Below, one piece after another: positions 8,880 to 17,282 of a DNA stretch of 64,000 bases. Source of the stretch: Alphaproteobacteria bacterium. GTDB taxonomy: Bacteria; Pseudomonadota; Alphaproteobacteria; Micropepsales; Micropepsaceae. The notes under the pieces were generated by a model. That model saw nothing but the letters and a program-made list of their open reading frames with translations. It made no database searches and had not been told where the DNA came from. The stretch lies in assembly GCA_016124385.1 (NCBI GenBank), contig WGNU01000001.1, positions 558,001 to 622,000 on the forward strand, given 5' to 3'. The stretch's first letter is position 1. Each line of letters starts with the position of its first letter. The position numbers and the translations under genes were made by a program.

Positions 8880-8966
8880 CAAAATTCACCTTGATTTTGC
8901 ACGCGTACGAAGTTGACCCCCAGACGGTCCCACCCCCCAGCCTGTCGAAGCTCGAATAGCCCCCTC

Positions 8967-9311
8967 TCACTTGCGCGCCTCGATGTCCCTGCCGAAGCCG
9001 CCTTCGGTCGCCACGGCCTTACGGCTGTTGCAGGGCAGGCAGAGCGGTTGCCAGTTCGATCGATCCCAGAAGAGACGCTGATCACCCTTGTGAGCGATGA
9101 CGTGATCCACCACGGCAGACGGCGCACCACACCGACGACAGGTCCGGTTCACGGCGAGGAACGCCTTCGCCTCTACATCCCATTCGCGGGTGTAGCCGCG
9201 CTGCCTCGCGTTCGGGCGCTTGGCCTCGCTGGCCTTGGCGCATAGCGGGCAACGGCTGCCCCGAAAGGGCGGATGGCCGTGCGGGCAATGTCGAGGTGCT
9301 GACCAGGGCAT
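8967..9311 (-). CDS. HNH endonuclease of the packaging module
   Basis: 114 aa. Two zinc-binding CxxC pairs (CPLC near residue 22, CRRCG near residue 60) lead into the HNH core VVDHVIAHKGD, SNWQPLCLPCNSRK. HNH proteins next to terminase are needed for cos cleavage in HK97-like phages, where they stimulate the large subunit. The 87 bases between this gene and the small terminase hold no gene and are a reasonable place for cos. The gene starts 3 bases after the upstream connector gene ends. Confidence 0.88.
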   Translation of the reverse strand: MPWSAPRHCPHGHPPFRGSRCPLCAKASEAKRPNARQRGYTREWDVEAKAFLAVNRTCRRCGAPSAVVDHVIAHKGDQRLFWDRSNWQPLCLPCNSRKAVATEGGFGRDIEARK

Positions 9312-9314
9312 GGC

Positions 9315-9707
9315 TTATCCGATCACGCTTAGCTCGAGGCGGATGCATTCACCGCTATCGAACACAGGCGCGACACGCTGGATGCCCGTCACGCGACCAC
9401 GGAAGATCACCTGATCGTTGACGACAGGGATGCGCGGATCGGTGGGAGTGATCAGGCTGCCACCAGCGGCAGGCGCTCTACCACCAGGCCATTGCGCTCG
9501 ATTGATGTGCGTCGGGCTGATGATCAGGAAGAAGTTCTGTTGCGAGATGCCGCCGATCAGTTGCTCGCGCGTCAGGGCTTGGATGATGGCCGGCACCGTC
9601 ACGTCCACGAAGGACGTGGTGCTACTGGCCTGCGTGCGCCTGCGCAGCGCAATGGCTTCACCGCGCCGTTCCAATCGCCTGTCGAGCTGGGCGAGTAGCT
9701 GGTTCAC
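9315..9707 (-). CDS. Phage head-closure/structural protein, uncharacterised
   Basis: About 130 aa from a GTG start whose GTGA overlaps the stop of the gene upstream. The first 30 residues are helical and charged (NQLLAQLDRRLERRGEAIAL). The remainder is predicted beta, ending in a strand VFDSGECIRLELSVIG. Position between the connector and terminase genes, size and fold pattern suggest a head-closure or head-tail joining protein. I do not recognise a named family. Confidence 0.6.
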   Translation of the reverse strand: MNQLLAQLDRRLERRGEAIALRRRTQASSTTSFVDVTVPAIIQALTREQLIGGISQQNFFLIISPTHINRAQWPGGRAPAAGGSLITPTDPRIPVVNDQVIFRGRVTGIQRVAPVFDSGECIRLELSVIG

Positions 9708-10114
9708 CGCGCGCTCACCTTCACGCTGATGATGGTGTTCGCATAGGTTCCGGTGCTGGTGATCTTCACCCGAATTGCCGAGCCTAGAACGCCATCCTGC
9801 ACGGTGTTGTCCGTCATCGAGCCGTCGCTCGGCGTGATCGCCGTGGTGACAGGTGTCAGGCCGGACAGGTTGATGATCTTGACGCCGCTGCCCGTCGTGA
9901 AGGCGAAGCACGCGATATCGATCCAGGTCGCGCCGTCATCGAGCGTGACTTGCACCCATGCCTTCACACTGGTGCCGCCGGAGCCATAGTAGAGTTTGGC
10001 CTCGATGGTCGCGGCGAGGATGCCCTCAAGGTTCTGGATAGGCGTCTGCGCAACGCCGGAAAGCGCCGTGGTCACGGCGAGGTCGCATAGGCTGTAGTCG
10101 CCGGGGTTGAGCAT
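9704..10114 (-). CDS. Phage structural protein, uncharacterised
   Basis: 136 aa, no signal peptide, rich in Thr, Ser, Val and Gly, with a predicted all-beta fold. Recognisable pieces are TIEAKLYYGSGGTSVKAWVQ and WIDIACFAF. Phage decoration and minor head or neck proteins often have this composition. It lies 5 bases downstream of the head-tail connector and overlaps the next gene, so it is part of the morphogenesis operon. Its exact role is not clear. Confidence 0.6.
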   Translation of the reverse strand: MLNPGDYSLCDLAVTTALSGVAQTPIQNLEGILAATIEAKLYYGSGGTSVKAWVQVTLDDGATWIDIACFAFTTGSGVKIINLSGLTPVTTAITPSDGSMTDNTVQDGVLGSAIRVKITSTGTYANTIISVKVSAR

Positions 10115-10119
10115 GGCGG

Positions 10120-10731
10120 TTATCCAAAGGTCACGTTGCGATAGGGTGAGAGAAGGCTTTCCACGTCCGGCGGCAGGCGCGAGACGGTGCCGCTGAAATA
10201 GTCGGTCGAGCCGGCACCCTCGACGCTTTCGCTTCGGATCATCGGATCGCGGTTGCGGGCGAACCAGCTACCCTTCACCAGCGAAATGGCGGCGCGCTCG
10301 ATATCGTTCGGCAGCGTCCGACCGGGACGGCCGGGCAGCACATAGCCGGCGCGGTACTCGACCACGATGCGACCGGAAGGCCACGACGCGCGGTAGCCGC
10401 TGGAATCCAGCCAGAGCAGTTGACCGCTGTCTTCGGCTTCGAAATTCACCACGTCCTCGACGGTGCCGTTGACGGTGCTGGATATGATCTCGACCACCGG
10501 CCAGCGCGACAGCATGAGCGGACGGCCAGGCGCGGCGGGGCGGATCGTCTCTCTCACCGTCTCGACGGCGAAGGCGCGCTTGCACCAGGCGCGGATGGCA
10601 TCGCTGGCCTGATCGATCAGCGTCGTGAGATAAGCATCGTCCGCGCCGGTCGATACCTGCAATTCCGCCTTCACGGCCGCAACGGTCGTGAGCTTCGTCT
10701 CGACGGCAAGTTCAATGACTGTCAGCGCCAT
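10120..10731 (-). CDS. Phage head-tail connector protein (gp6-like)
   Basis: 203 aa. The N-terminal helix pair VAAVKAELQVSTGADDAYLTTLI and IRAWCKRAF, followed by WPVVEIISST and RIVVEYRAGY, match the QLRG/gp6-like head-tail connector family, which forms a ring under the portal and seals the packaged head. Its presence means heads can be completed and made ready for a tail, even though no tail genes are found in the element. Confidence 0.8.
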   Translation of the reverse strand: MALTVIELAVETKLTTVAAVKAELQVSTGADDAYLTTLIDQASDAIRAWCKRAFAVETVRETIRPAAPGRPLMLSRWPVVEIISSTVNGTVEDVVNFEAEDSGQLLWLDSSGYRASWPSGRIVVEYRAGYVLPGRPGRTLPNDIERAAISLVKGSWFARNRDPMIRSESVEGAGSTDYFSGTVSRLPPDVESLLSPYRNVTFG

Positions 10732-10753
10732 GATCGATCCTCGAAAGGGGAAG

Positions 10754-10784
10754 CGGCACGATCAGCCTCACGCCGATCGTGCCG
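10754..10784 (-). terminator. Inverted repeat in a 238-bp gene-free gap, possible terminator
   Basis: A perfect 10-bp stem CGGCACGATC/GATCGTGCCG with an 11-nt loop, followed on the minus strand by the pyrimidine tract CTTCCCCTTTC. It lies downstream of the capsid genes and before the connector gene, so it could attenuate capsid-operon transcription. There is no real U-run, so an operator is also possible. The rest of 10785-10969 shows no convincing gene. Confidence 0.4.
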
Positions 10785-10969
10785 ATGGACTTGCCTTGCC
10801 CGGCTGTCCGGTGAGCCCTTGGCCGCGCCAAAGTTCACGGCTGGTGCTCGCGATCGTTGCCACCTTGAACCCACACTTCGACCGCGCGAGCGGCGGGGCG
10901 GCAGGCAGGTGACTTGCCGTTGTTGGGCAGACCGCTGGGTGCCCTCAATGAACGCCGCCCCTGAAGCCA

Positions 10970-11353
10970 TTAAGCGACCGGGGCGTGACGCGGATTGCCC
11001 TTCACCAGCACCGCGCCGACGGCGACCGAAGTCCCGCTGTTCTTGGTGATGACTGTGCGGACGTAGCGCTTGTTGCCGGCGTAGCCGATCTTGACGACGC
11101 TATCCGCCGCCAGGCTGGCCGGGAACGTCCCGATCAGGTCGCCAGCGGCAACGTCGGCCCAGCCGGTCGAGCCGTCGCCGCTGTCCTGCAGCTTCGCCGT
11201 GAAGTCGCCGGAGCCGGCGATCGCGCCGGTGTTGATGATCAGCGCCGCCGAACCGAACTCGGCGAGGTCGATCGCGGCGCTGGTGTTGGTGGCGGACAGG
11301 ACGGCCGGGCCGACCACCTGCACCGCACCGATATTGTGAACGAGGTCTCGCAT
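10970..11353 (-). CDS. Putative phage decoration/minor capsid protein
   Basis: 127 aa, small, acidic and beta-rich, beginning MRDLVHNIGAVQVVGPAVLS and rich in Ala, Gly, Ser and Thr. It sits 13 bases downstream of the major capsid gene, the place where head-decoration proteins usually lie. The pattern AALIINTGAIAGSGDF and KRYVRTVITKNSG is common in uncharacterised siphophage structural proteins. The function is inferred from position only. Confidence 0.6.
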   Translation of the reverse strand: MRDLVHNIGAVQVVGPAVLSATNTSAAIDLAEFGSAALIINTGAIAGSGDFTAKLQDSGDGSTGWADVAAGDLIGTFPASLAADSVVKIGYAGNKRYVRTVITKNSGTSVAVGAVLVKGNPRHAPVA

Positions 11354-11366
11354 TGGCGTTGCTCCT

Positions 11367-12533
11367 TTAGGACGTTGCCATTTTCAGCTTGCGGATCGCG
11401 GCCGGCTGCACGACGCCACCGCCAACCCAGCGCGTGCCGTGAAGGCGGGTGATCGCCCGCTTGGCCTGCGTGTAGGGATCGGTGAGGGTGCCGAGCTGCA
11501 TCCGGTCGATGATGCGGTAGCCGGTGCCCAGGTCGCCGAACGCGACGGGGAAGGCGTTGCTGGCGATGTCGGGCATGTCGATCGCTTCGGCCACCGGACG
11601 GCCCAGGATCGTTTCCGGCTGCCCGGCCTGAAATGCCGGCTGCCAGAGATAATTGCCTTGCCCATCCTTCAGCTTGCGGATCGTAGCGAGCGACGTGCCG
11701 TTGAGCACCCACACACCGCGATTGCGATACTGCGCCGGCAGCGAATACATCAGGCTGATCAGCGCATCGGTGCTGAGATTGGTGGCGTGGCCGTTGGCGA
11801 CATACTGGATCGCCGAGCTGGTCAGGATGCCTTCCGGCTCCTTGAAGCCGTCACCGGCGACGAAAGCCAGCCCCTCCTTCTGGGCGAAGTCTTCGGCGAA
11901 CGCCTGCCGAACCTCGGCTTCGGCCGCGCCGTCGCTGCCCATCAGGAGCGAGTTGGAAATATCCACGTAGGTCGTGAGACGCTTCGCGACGATTTCCGTC
12001 TGCCCGAAGGTGACGGTCGATTCCTCGCTTTCCTCGATCTCGCCTTCCCACTTGGCATTCGTGATGCCCGACCGCTTCGGATACTTCACCGAAGGGGCCG
12101 ACGTGTTGCGCACGCTGGCATACTGCCGGATCGGGCTGATCTCGGTGATCTCGCGGATGACTTCCTTCGCCACCTCGGCGGGCGCCAGGTAGCCGGCCTG
12201 CGTGTCGTCGGCGACGGTGAGAGCCTTCAGCTCCACGTCGGGCGTCTGCACACCCTTGCGGATGTAGGTCAGCCAAGTCTTGCGCTCTTCGGCGTCGGCA
12301 GCCTCGCCACCACCATTGCCGGGGCGCTGGGTGCGAACGTCAATCGCGTCCAGGCGCTCGGTCAGAGACCGCAGCTCGGTCGTAACGCGAGTGTCGATCG
12401 CGGTGCGGTGCTGATCGACGGCAGAACGAAGTTCGCCAACCGCCTGCACCGCGGCGGCAATATCGTCGCCACCTTCCTCACGGGTTTCGATCGGCTCGGC
12501 CGAACGGGTTTCGATAGGCAGGGTATGCTTCAT
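11367..12533 (-). CDS. Phage major capsid protein, HK97 fold
   Basis: 388 aa. Residues about 20-90 form the helical delta (scaffold) domain normally removed by the prohead protease. The shell domain follows with APAEVAKEVIREITEISPIR, SVKYPKRSG, EGILTSS and a C-terminal GTRWVGGGVVQPAAIRKLKM, all typical of HK97-like coats. It overlaps the protease gene by 4 bases (ATGA), so the two are translationally coupled. Having its own coat protein is the main feature separating this element from satellites that only remodel helper capsids. Confidence 0.93.
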   Translation of the reverse strand: MKHTLPIETRSAEPIETREEGGDDIAAAVQAVGELRSAVDQHRTAIDTRVTTELRSLTERLDAIDVRTQRPGNGGGEAADAEERKTWLTYIRKGVQTPDVELKALTVADDTQAGYLAPAEVAKEVIREITEISPIRQYASVRNTSAPSVKYPKRSGITNAKWEGEIEESEESTVTFGQTEIVAKRLTTYVDISNSLLMGSDGAAEAEVRQAFAEDFAQKEGLAFVAGDGFKEPEGILTSSAIQYVANGHATNLSTDALISLMYSLPAQYRNRGVWVLNGTSLATIRKLKDGQGNYLWQPAFQAGQPETILGRPVAEAIDMPDIASNAFPVAFGDLGTGYRIIDRMQLGTLTDPYTQAKRAITRLHGTRWVGGGVVQPAAIRKLKMATS

Positions 12534-13078
12534 TTTACGGTTCCTTTTATGGAGAGCGCGGCGCGGCGGGCCGCCTCGATGAATGCCGCGACGCCGACCT
12601 GTTCGGCCGCGCCCTTCACACTGGTGATCCTCGCCTTCGACGCCGCCGGCAGCGACACAAGGCTGATTTCGACAAGCTCGATATCGGTGAGCACACGGCC
12701 GCCGTTCGGGCCGCGTTCCGCCTTGCGGGCACGGAAGCCGATGGACAGGCCGTTGACCGCGCCGGCCTTCAGCAAGGCGAGCGCTTCAGCGCCCTTGGCC
12801 GTCTCGACCACAAGCTTGCCGGACACCTTCAACCCGCGCTCGTCTTCCACGATTTCCAGCCACACGCCGATCGGCTGGTTGCTGTCGTGGTTCCAGAACA
12901 TGGCGGGTCCGCCGGTGGCCTTCCGTTCGCGGATCGACCGGGTGAACGCGCCGCGCTTCACCGTATCGCCATAGGAATCCGGCTCGCCGAACACACTGGC
13001 GTAGCCCGTGAACGTGCCGGTATCGTCGGCGGCAAAGCGGACTTCGGTCGCGGCGAGCGTGATCGTCTCGCGCTTCAT
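12530..13078 (-). CDS. HK97-family prohead protease
   Basis: 182 aa, the usual length. Core motifs are GYASVFGEPDSYGDTVKRGAF, MFWNHDSNQPIG (the catalytic His region) and LSIGFRARKAE followed by LVEISLVSLPA, which carries the Ser of this herpes-protease-like fold. It cleaves the delta domain from the coat protein during prohead maturation. It overlaps portal and capsid genes by 4 bases each (ATGA on both sides). Confidence 0.93.
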   Translation of the reverse strand: MKRETITLAATEVRFAADDTGTFTGYASVFGEPDSYGDTVKRGAFTRSIRERKATGGPAMFWNHDSNQPIGVWLEIVEDERGLKVSGKLVVETAKGAEALALLKAGAVNGLSIGFRARKAERGPNGGRVLTDIELVEISLVSLPAASKARITSVKGAAEQVGVAAFIEAARRAALSIKGTVK

Positions 13079-14289
13079 TCGGGCTTCTCCTGTTGCTGGG
13101 CAGCGGGAGGTGCATCGCCCTGTCCGGCCTGAAGGATCAGCTCATCGCCGCCGTCGATCGGCGGGCGGTTGTCGAGCTGTCGGATTTCGTTGCGGGTGAG
13201 CCAAGCGCCGCCGGCCGCCTGCCGATAGGCAGTGAAGCGGGCAGCGAGGTCGCCGCGAAGCATGTCGTCGAAGACGGCTTCGATGAAGTATTCCCGGCGC
13301 TCTTCAGGTGTCAGGAGCACCCGCTCCAAGGCCGACTGCCAGATTTCCGCCCAGGGCATGAGGCAGGTTTGAACGAACTGCCGCATCAGCTCTTCGACGT
13401 TGCGCCAGGTGGCGCGGTCGAGGTCGCCGATCAGCGTGCCGGGCACCTTGAAGGCTCGGGCAATCTCCTGAATGACGAAGCGGCGAAGCTCGATGAATTG
13501 CAGATCGACGCTCGAAAACTGAAGCGCCTCGAACTCCATTCCATCTTCAAGGATCATGGTCCGGCCGCTGTTCGCGCCGCCGGCATGGGATGCGTCGAAG
13601 CTTTCCTTCAGCCGCTTCAGCACGTCGTCGCCGAGCGTCTTGCCGTACTTGAAGACACCGGCGGGGCGCGCGCCGTTCGAAAACAGCCGGCCTTGGTGTT
13701 CCGCCATCGCCATGTCGATCGCGATGGCTTCGCGGCACAGATTGATCAGGCAGACGGTGCGGTTGCCGATGGTGCCCGGCGTCGGGATATAGAGTACGTC
13801 ACGCCAGTCGAGCACGCGCTCGACGCCGTTCTCCCGCACCTTGAAGCGCGGTTCCGGTCCAGTCGTGTCGCGGGTGACAAAGCGCGGGTCGAGGCGATGG
13901 ATTTCTCGGGCCTGCCCGTTCACCCGGATCACCAAGCCATAAGCGGCACCGTGAAGCAGGGCGTCGAGCTGCATGGCGGTGCGGGTCTCGACACCACCAG
14001 CCCAAGGGCACCAGTCGCCGGAGAGGATTTGCGCGGCATGGTGCGAACCGTCCCGCTCGCGCGCGCCACCGGCACCGCGACGGAAGAGGTGGAACGGAAG
14101 GCTGCCAATGCTTTCGGAAATGGCGCGGCAAGACGCCAGCGTGGTCGGGCTGCGCAACGCCGTCTCGCCGGACACCGATATGCCGGCAGCGGTCGGAACG
14201 GAGCCGAACAACGCAAGAAGCTCCGGCGAGGGGTTCGCCAGAGTGCTCTTCGTCTCGATGCCGATTAGCCGTTTCAGTCCTTCGAACAT
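13075..14289 (-). CDS. Phage portal protein, HK97 family
   Basis: 404 aa. Conserved stretches include TTLASCRAISESIGSLPFHL, LLHGAAYGLVIRVNG, IHRLDPRFV, FKVPGTLIGDL and the C-terminal LTRNEIRQLDNRPPIDGGDE. The portal forms the dodecameric DNA entry ring and docks the terminase. It is the first gene of the head block, coupled by ATGA to the protease. It is slightly short at the C-terminus compared with large portals, but complete for the HK97 group. Confidence 0.93.
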   Translation of the reverse strand: MFEGLKRLIGIETKSTLANPSPELLALFGSVPTAAGISVSGETALRSPTTLASCRAISESIGSLPFHLFRRGAGGARERDGSHHAAQILSGDWCPWAGGVETRTAMQLDALLHGAAYGLVIRVNGQAREIHRLDPRFVTRDTTGPEPRFKVRENGVERVLDWRDVLYIPTPGTIGNRTVCLINLCREAIAIDMAMAEHQGRLFSNGARPAGVFKYGKTLGDDVLKRLKESFDASHAGGANSGRTMILEDGMEFEALQFSSVDLQFIELRRFVIQEIARAFKVPGTLIGDLDRATWRNVEELMRQFVQTCLMPWAEIWQSALERVLLTPEERREYFIEAVFDDMLRGDLAARFTAYRQAAGGAWLTRNEIRQLDNRPPIDGGDELILQAGQGDAPPAAQQQEKPE

Positions 14290-14400
14290 GTCATGCGCGA
14301 AAGATCATGCCAAACCGCTGCCTGTGGAAGAATTTTCAGCCGAAGCCGAGAACATAGAAGTGCTGGAAAATGCTCGCAAATTCAGGGATTTGCGCGGCTG

Positions 14401-14712
14401 TTACGCTGCCCGTGCGCGGTCGCCGAAGACTTCAGCCCAGGCCAGCGCCTCGGCGTCTTTGCGGGACATGCCGCCATCGTATTCCATGATCGCGGCGCGC
14501 TCTTCGTAGGCGTCGATCAGGTCGCTTTCATCTACGGCAACGCCGTTTTGCGGTGGAACAGGTGGAACAGGTGGAACAGAAACGCCAGTGTGTTGATTTT
14601 GCTTAGTATTTTCCGTTCCACCACCTGTTCCACCACTAGATGCGGCAGGTGGAACAGGTGGAACAACGCCGTTCTTCGCGGCGAGCGCGGTAAAGCGGGA
14701 CAGGTCAGGCAT
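14401..14712 (-). CDS. Small VPP-repeat protein overlying a repeat array
   Basis: 103 aa from the ATG at 14712, overlapping the helicase stop by 8 bases. The N-terminal half is low complexity (GVVPPVPPAASSGGTGGGT, then VSVPPVPPVPP). The C-terminal 40 residues (DLIDAYEERAAIMEYDGGMS, RKDAEALAWAEVFGDRA) form a conserved-looking small helical domain often seen in phage and plasmid genomes. The VPP repeats are the translation of DNA iterons that may be the replication origin, so the low-complexity part could be a by-product of selection on DNA. Function unknown. Confidence 0.6.
   Translation of the reverse strand: MPDLSRFTALAAKNGVVPPVPPAASSGGTGGGTENTKQNQHTGVSVPPVPPVPPQNGVAVDESDLIDAYEERAAIMEYDGGMSRKDAEALAWAEVFGDRARAA
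14552..14665. repeat. Seven 8-9 bp iterons flanking an AT-rich core; candidate replication origin
   Basis: GGTGGAACA occurs at 14552, 14561 and 14570. The complement occurs at 14615 (GTTCCACC, 8 bp) and 14626 (TGTTCCACC), and GGTGGAACA again at 14648 and 14657. Between the third and fourth copies lies the AT-rich stretch 14589-14614. The array sits directly downstream of the primase/helicase genes, as in the origins of staphylococcal pathogenicity islands. Confidence 0.55.
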
Positions 14713-16039
14713 GGTCGTCGCCCAGGATGCTGGACGTGATGACGTAGCAGCGGACAGAGCTAGAAAATCCGGGCAGGCGCGTGTTCTTCTGAAGCTTGTT
14801 GCCCTCGCCGGCGGCGAGCAGGTTGCGGCTGGCAAGCGCCTTCGCCACGGTCACGGCGTCCATGCCGGCGCACACCTCGCCGCGCCACACTTCCGGCAGC
14901 ACCAGGTATTCGATGCCGCCCGCGTCGTCTCGACGGCGGAAGCCTGCCCGGTTCTGGATTCGCACGTCGATCGGCGATCCCATGCCGTCGCGGTGGATCA
15001 GATCCCCCATCGGCTCGAAACGGGAGTTGCCGTGCAGCTCTATGAACCGGCGCACCGCCGACACCGCCTCGCGCTCTTCGGCAGGTTCAACGCCGCCACG
15101 CAACAGCAACCAGTCGCTGAAGCACCGCGCCGCCGCCTTCGTGGCCTCGCCGGGCTGCCAGGGCAACACACCGAAAGCCGTCGCCATTTCGCCACCGGCG
15201 GCGACAAGGCCGAAGCGGGCGGCGACACGGCTCACCTGTCCATCTGCACCGGCTGGAATGTTCTCCGATATGAACTCGTCGCGGTAGCCGGTGACGGTCG
15301 GGGCGATGGCGTCGAAGTCTTTCACCAGTAGCCGCATAAAGGCGCGCCATGCCTCGCCGTAGTGCTCACCGGATGCCATCTTCAGATGCCGAGCGAAGGC
15401 GTCGGCCGAAGGGAAGCCGTGCAGGTTTTCGAAGATGCCCAGGCCAGCGCCGGCGTCAGCCGCGATATCCACGATGCGCACTTCCTGCCCGGCAGCGATG
15501 CGCCGGCCGCGCCCATCTTCGGCGATCTTGTCGGCAAGGCTGATCTCGCCGCTCGACAGGAACAGCAACCGCCACTCGGCGGCACGCCGCGTCTCTCCTG
15601 ATCGGCCGGCGCGGGTCTTGCCCTGTTCGTTCGCCAGCATGTAGGCAATCTGCCCCGCGTCCCGCCCGTCCACCTGCCCAATTTCGTCCAGGCAGAGAAG
15701 CGCATCGCAATGAAGAGCGGCGACACCTTCGAGGCCGTTGGACGTGGCGCGCCAGGTGCGGATGAAACCGCGAATGCCGCCACCGCCCCAAGCCGAGCCG
15801 GCGACGTGAAGCGCCGTGGTCTTGCCGGTCGAGGAACCACCCCTGAAATGGAAGCCGCCGGATTCGGAGCCGGTTGGATAAAGTAGCGGCGCGGCGAACG
15901 CGGTGGACAGCGCCAGGCCGAGCCGGGAGTTGCCGACAGCGTAGAGGGCAACATGCTCCTGCCAACTCTCGACCGTGCCGCGCTGGCGATAGGCGTGGTC
16001 GATCGCGCCGGTGTGCTGAAGGATGTAGTGCTCACCCAT
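14705..16039 (-). CDS. DUF927-type helicase, C-terminal part of a split primase-helicase
   Basis: 444 aa. Walker A FRGGSSTGKTTAL lies near residue 66 and Walker B ALLCLDEIGQVD near 114; the block LSTAFAAPLLYPTGSESGGF is diagnostic of DUF927. The domain's normal N-terminal part is not here but ends the upstream gene. The start ATG overlaps the upstream stop (ATGGGTGA), and removing one G would fuse the two reading frames into a typical TOPRIM-DUF927 protein. It is probably the replicative helicase of the element, either re-initiated as a separate chain or the result of a frameshift. Confidence 0.85.
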   Translation of the reverse strand: MGEHYILQHTGAIDHAYRQRGTVESWQEHVALYAVGNSRLGLALSTAFAAPLLYPTGSESGGFHFRGGSSTGKTTALHVAGSAWGGGGIRGFIRTWRATSNGLEGVAALHCDALLCLDEIGQVDGRDAGQIAYMLANEQGKTRAGRSGETRRAAEWRLLFLSSGEISLADKIAEDGRGRRIAAGQEVRIVDIAADAGAGLGIFENLHGFPSADAFARHLKMASGEHYGEAWRAFMRLLVKDFDAIAPTVTGYRDEFISENIPAGADGQVSRVAARFGLVAAGGEMATAFGVLPWQPGEATKAAARCFSDWLLLRGGVEPAEEREAVSAVRRFIELHGNSRFEPMGDLIHRDGMGSPIDVRIQNRAGFRRRDDAGGIEYLVLPEVWRGEVCAGMDAVTVAKALASRNLLAAGEGNKLQKNTRLPGFSSSVRCYVITSSILGDDHA

Positions 16040-17282
16040 TGATGCCTCCGAAGTTTTCGTTCAAGCCGATGTAGAACCGGCTCTGCCAGCCGATGCGGCT
16101 CACGCATCGGGCCTTCTGATCGGGGCGAGCCGTCGAGATATATTCGTGCAGAGCTTCCTTCGCGAAGCGGCTGGGCGCGATCTCGACGCCGAGCGAGAGA
16201 AGGCGCTCGCGATACGCGGTGCCGTCGCCGGCCAGCATCGACATGGGCATTGCCCATTCCTTCACGCGGCGGTCACGATCCGTGATCCGTAGGAGCCTGC
16301 CCCATTCCTCGCCATCGGCGCTGCGCGTCTCGGCACCCACCTCAAGGAGAGAACAGAACCATTTCCATTCGACGGTGACGGTGCCGGTCTCTTTGTCCAT
16401 GCGCTCGATGCGCTTCTCGACGCCGTTGGCGACGATGCGGAACGGCCAGCGTGTCAGCTCTTCAGGCTCCCCTGCCTCGACACGGCGAAGCGTCTCGCGC
16501 TCTTCGGCATCACGGTAGGGCGGCAGGAACGCCGGATCACTCTTCAGCGCGGCGACGGTCTGGGCGGTCCATCCGTCATCGAGGGCATCGGCAATATCCC
16601 AGCCCTTCGGAATGATGCCGTCGCGAAGGTGTTTCTCGCCGTCCTTCCACACCCAGGAGCCGAGCCGATCGGGCGGCAGGTGCAGCACGGCGACTGCGCC
16701 GGCCGCGCGGGCCAGCTCGCACACCTTGTCGCCGAATTGCTGTCCGGCCTCGTCATTGTCGGTGGCGATGATCACGGTGCGTCCGGCGACCGGCGACCAG
16801 TCGGCCTTGTGCGGCGACTTCGCCCCGTGCGGCGGCGTGGTCGCCACCATATCGGGCAAGAGGATCGCGGCGGCGTCCGCCGACTTCTCCCCCTCGGCGA
16901 TGATCAGCATGGCGTCGGCGCGGCCGTGGATATCAGGCAGACGATAGAGCGGACGCGGATCGGCGATGCCCTTGGCGCGCCAGGCGCGGCGTCCCTTGCC
17001 GATATCGCAGAATGTCAGCGGCAGGATGTCTTTCGCCGGCTTGCCGTCGCCGTCGAGAAAGTCGAAGCGCGCCACCGTGAACATGAGCTGGTCGAGCGCG
17101 TCGGTGTAGCGCCACACCTTCGTCGGCGCGCCGTGTTTCGGGTGTCGGTAGGTTTCGGGCGCTGGTGCGTCCGCCGGCACCGGAACGATCGGCAGCTTGT
17201 CGGCAGGCTGGACAGCCGGGGCGTCTACGGTCGCGATCTCGTCAGCCGACAGCGGTGCGAACATTGCGGTGCCGTGCATCAT
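16032..17282 (-). CDS. TOPRIM-domain primase with start of DUF927, N-terminal part
   Basis: 416 aa. A central TOPRIM-like domain has MLIIAEGEKSADAAA (the conserved Glu) and TVIIATDNDEAGQQF (the DxD pair). Residues after about 270 (WPFRIVANGVEKRIERMD, RLLSLGVEIAP, RCVSRIGWQSRFYIG) are the first half of a DUF927 domain, and the frame then stops. It starts with ATGATG overlapping the zinc-binding gene upstream by 4 bases. Together with its neighbours it would prime and unwind element DNA. Confidence 0.82.
   Translation of the reverse strand: MMHGTAMFAPLSADEIATVDAPAVQPADKLPIVPVPADAPAPETYRHPKHGAPTKVWRYTDALDQLMFTVARFDFLDGDGKPAKDILPLTFCDIGKGRRAWRAKGIADPRPLYRLPDIHGRADAMLIIAEGEKSADAAAILLPDMVATTPPHGAKSPHKADWSPVAGRTVIIATDNDEAGQQFGDKVCELARAAGAVAVLHLPPDRLGSWVWKDGEKHLRDGIIPKGWDIADALDDGWTAQTVAALKSDPAFLPPYRDAEERETLRRVEAGEPEELTRWPFRIVANGVEKRIERMDKETGTVTVEWKWFCSLLEVGAETRSADGEEWGRLLRITDRDRRVKEWAMPMSMLAGDGTAYRERLLSLGVEIAPSRFAKEALHEYISTARPDQKARCVSRIGWQSRFYIGLNENFGGING

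Noticed and set aside
10722-10970. 82-codon frame in the gap after the decoration protein gene
   Set aside because: Basic random-looking product and no ribosome site; the inverted repeat explains part of the gap.
11439-12974. 511-codon open frame antisense to the capsid and protease genes
   Set aside because: Explained by high GC at third codon positions of the real genes on the other strand.
14552-14665. Plain low-complexity coding repeat (VPP)
   Set aside because: The same DNA word recurs in both orientations here and at 21719-21810 in another frame, which a protein repeat would not explain.
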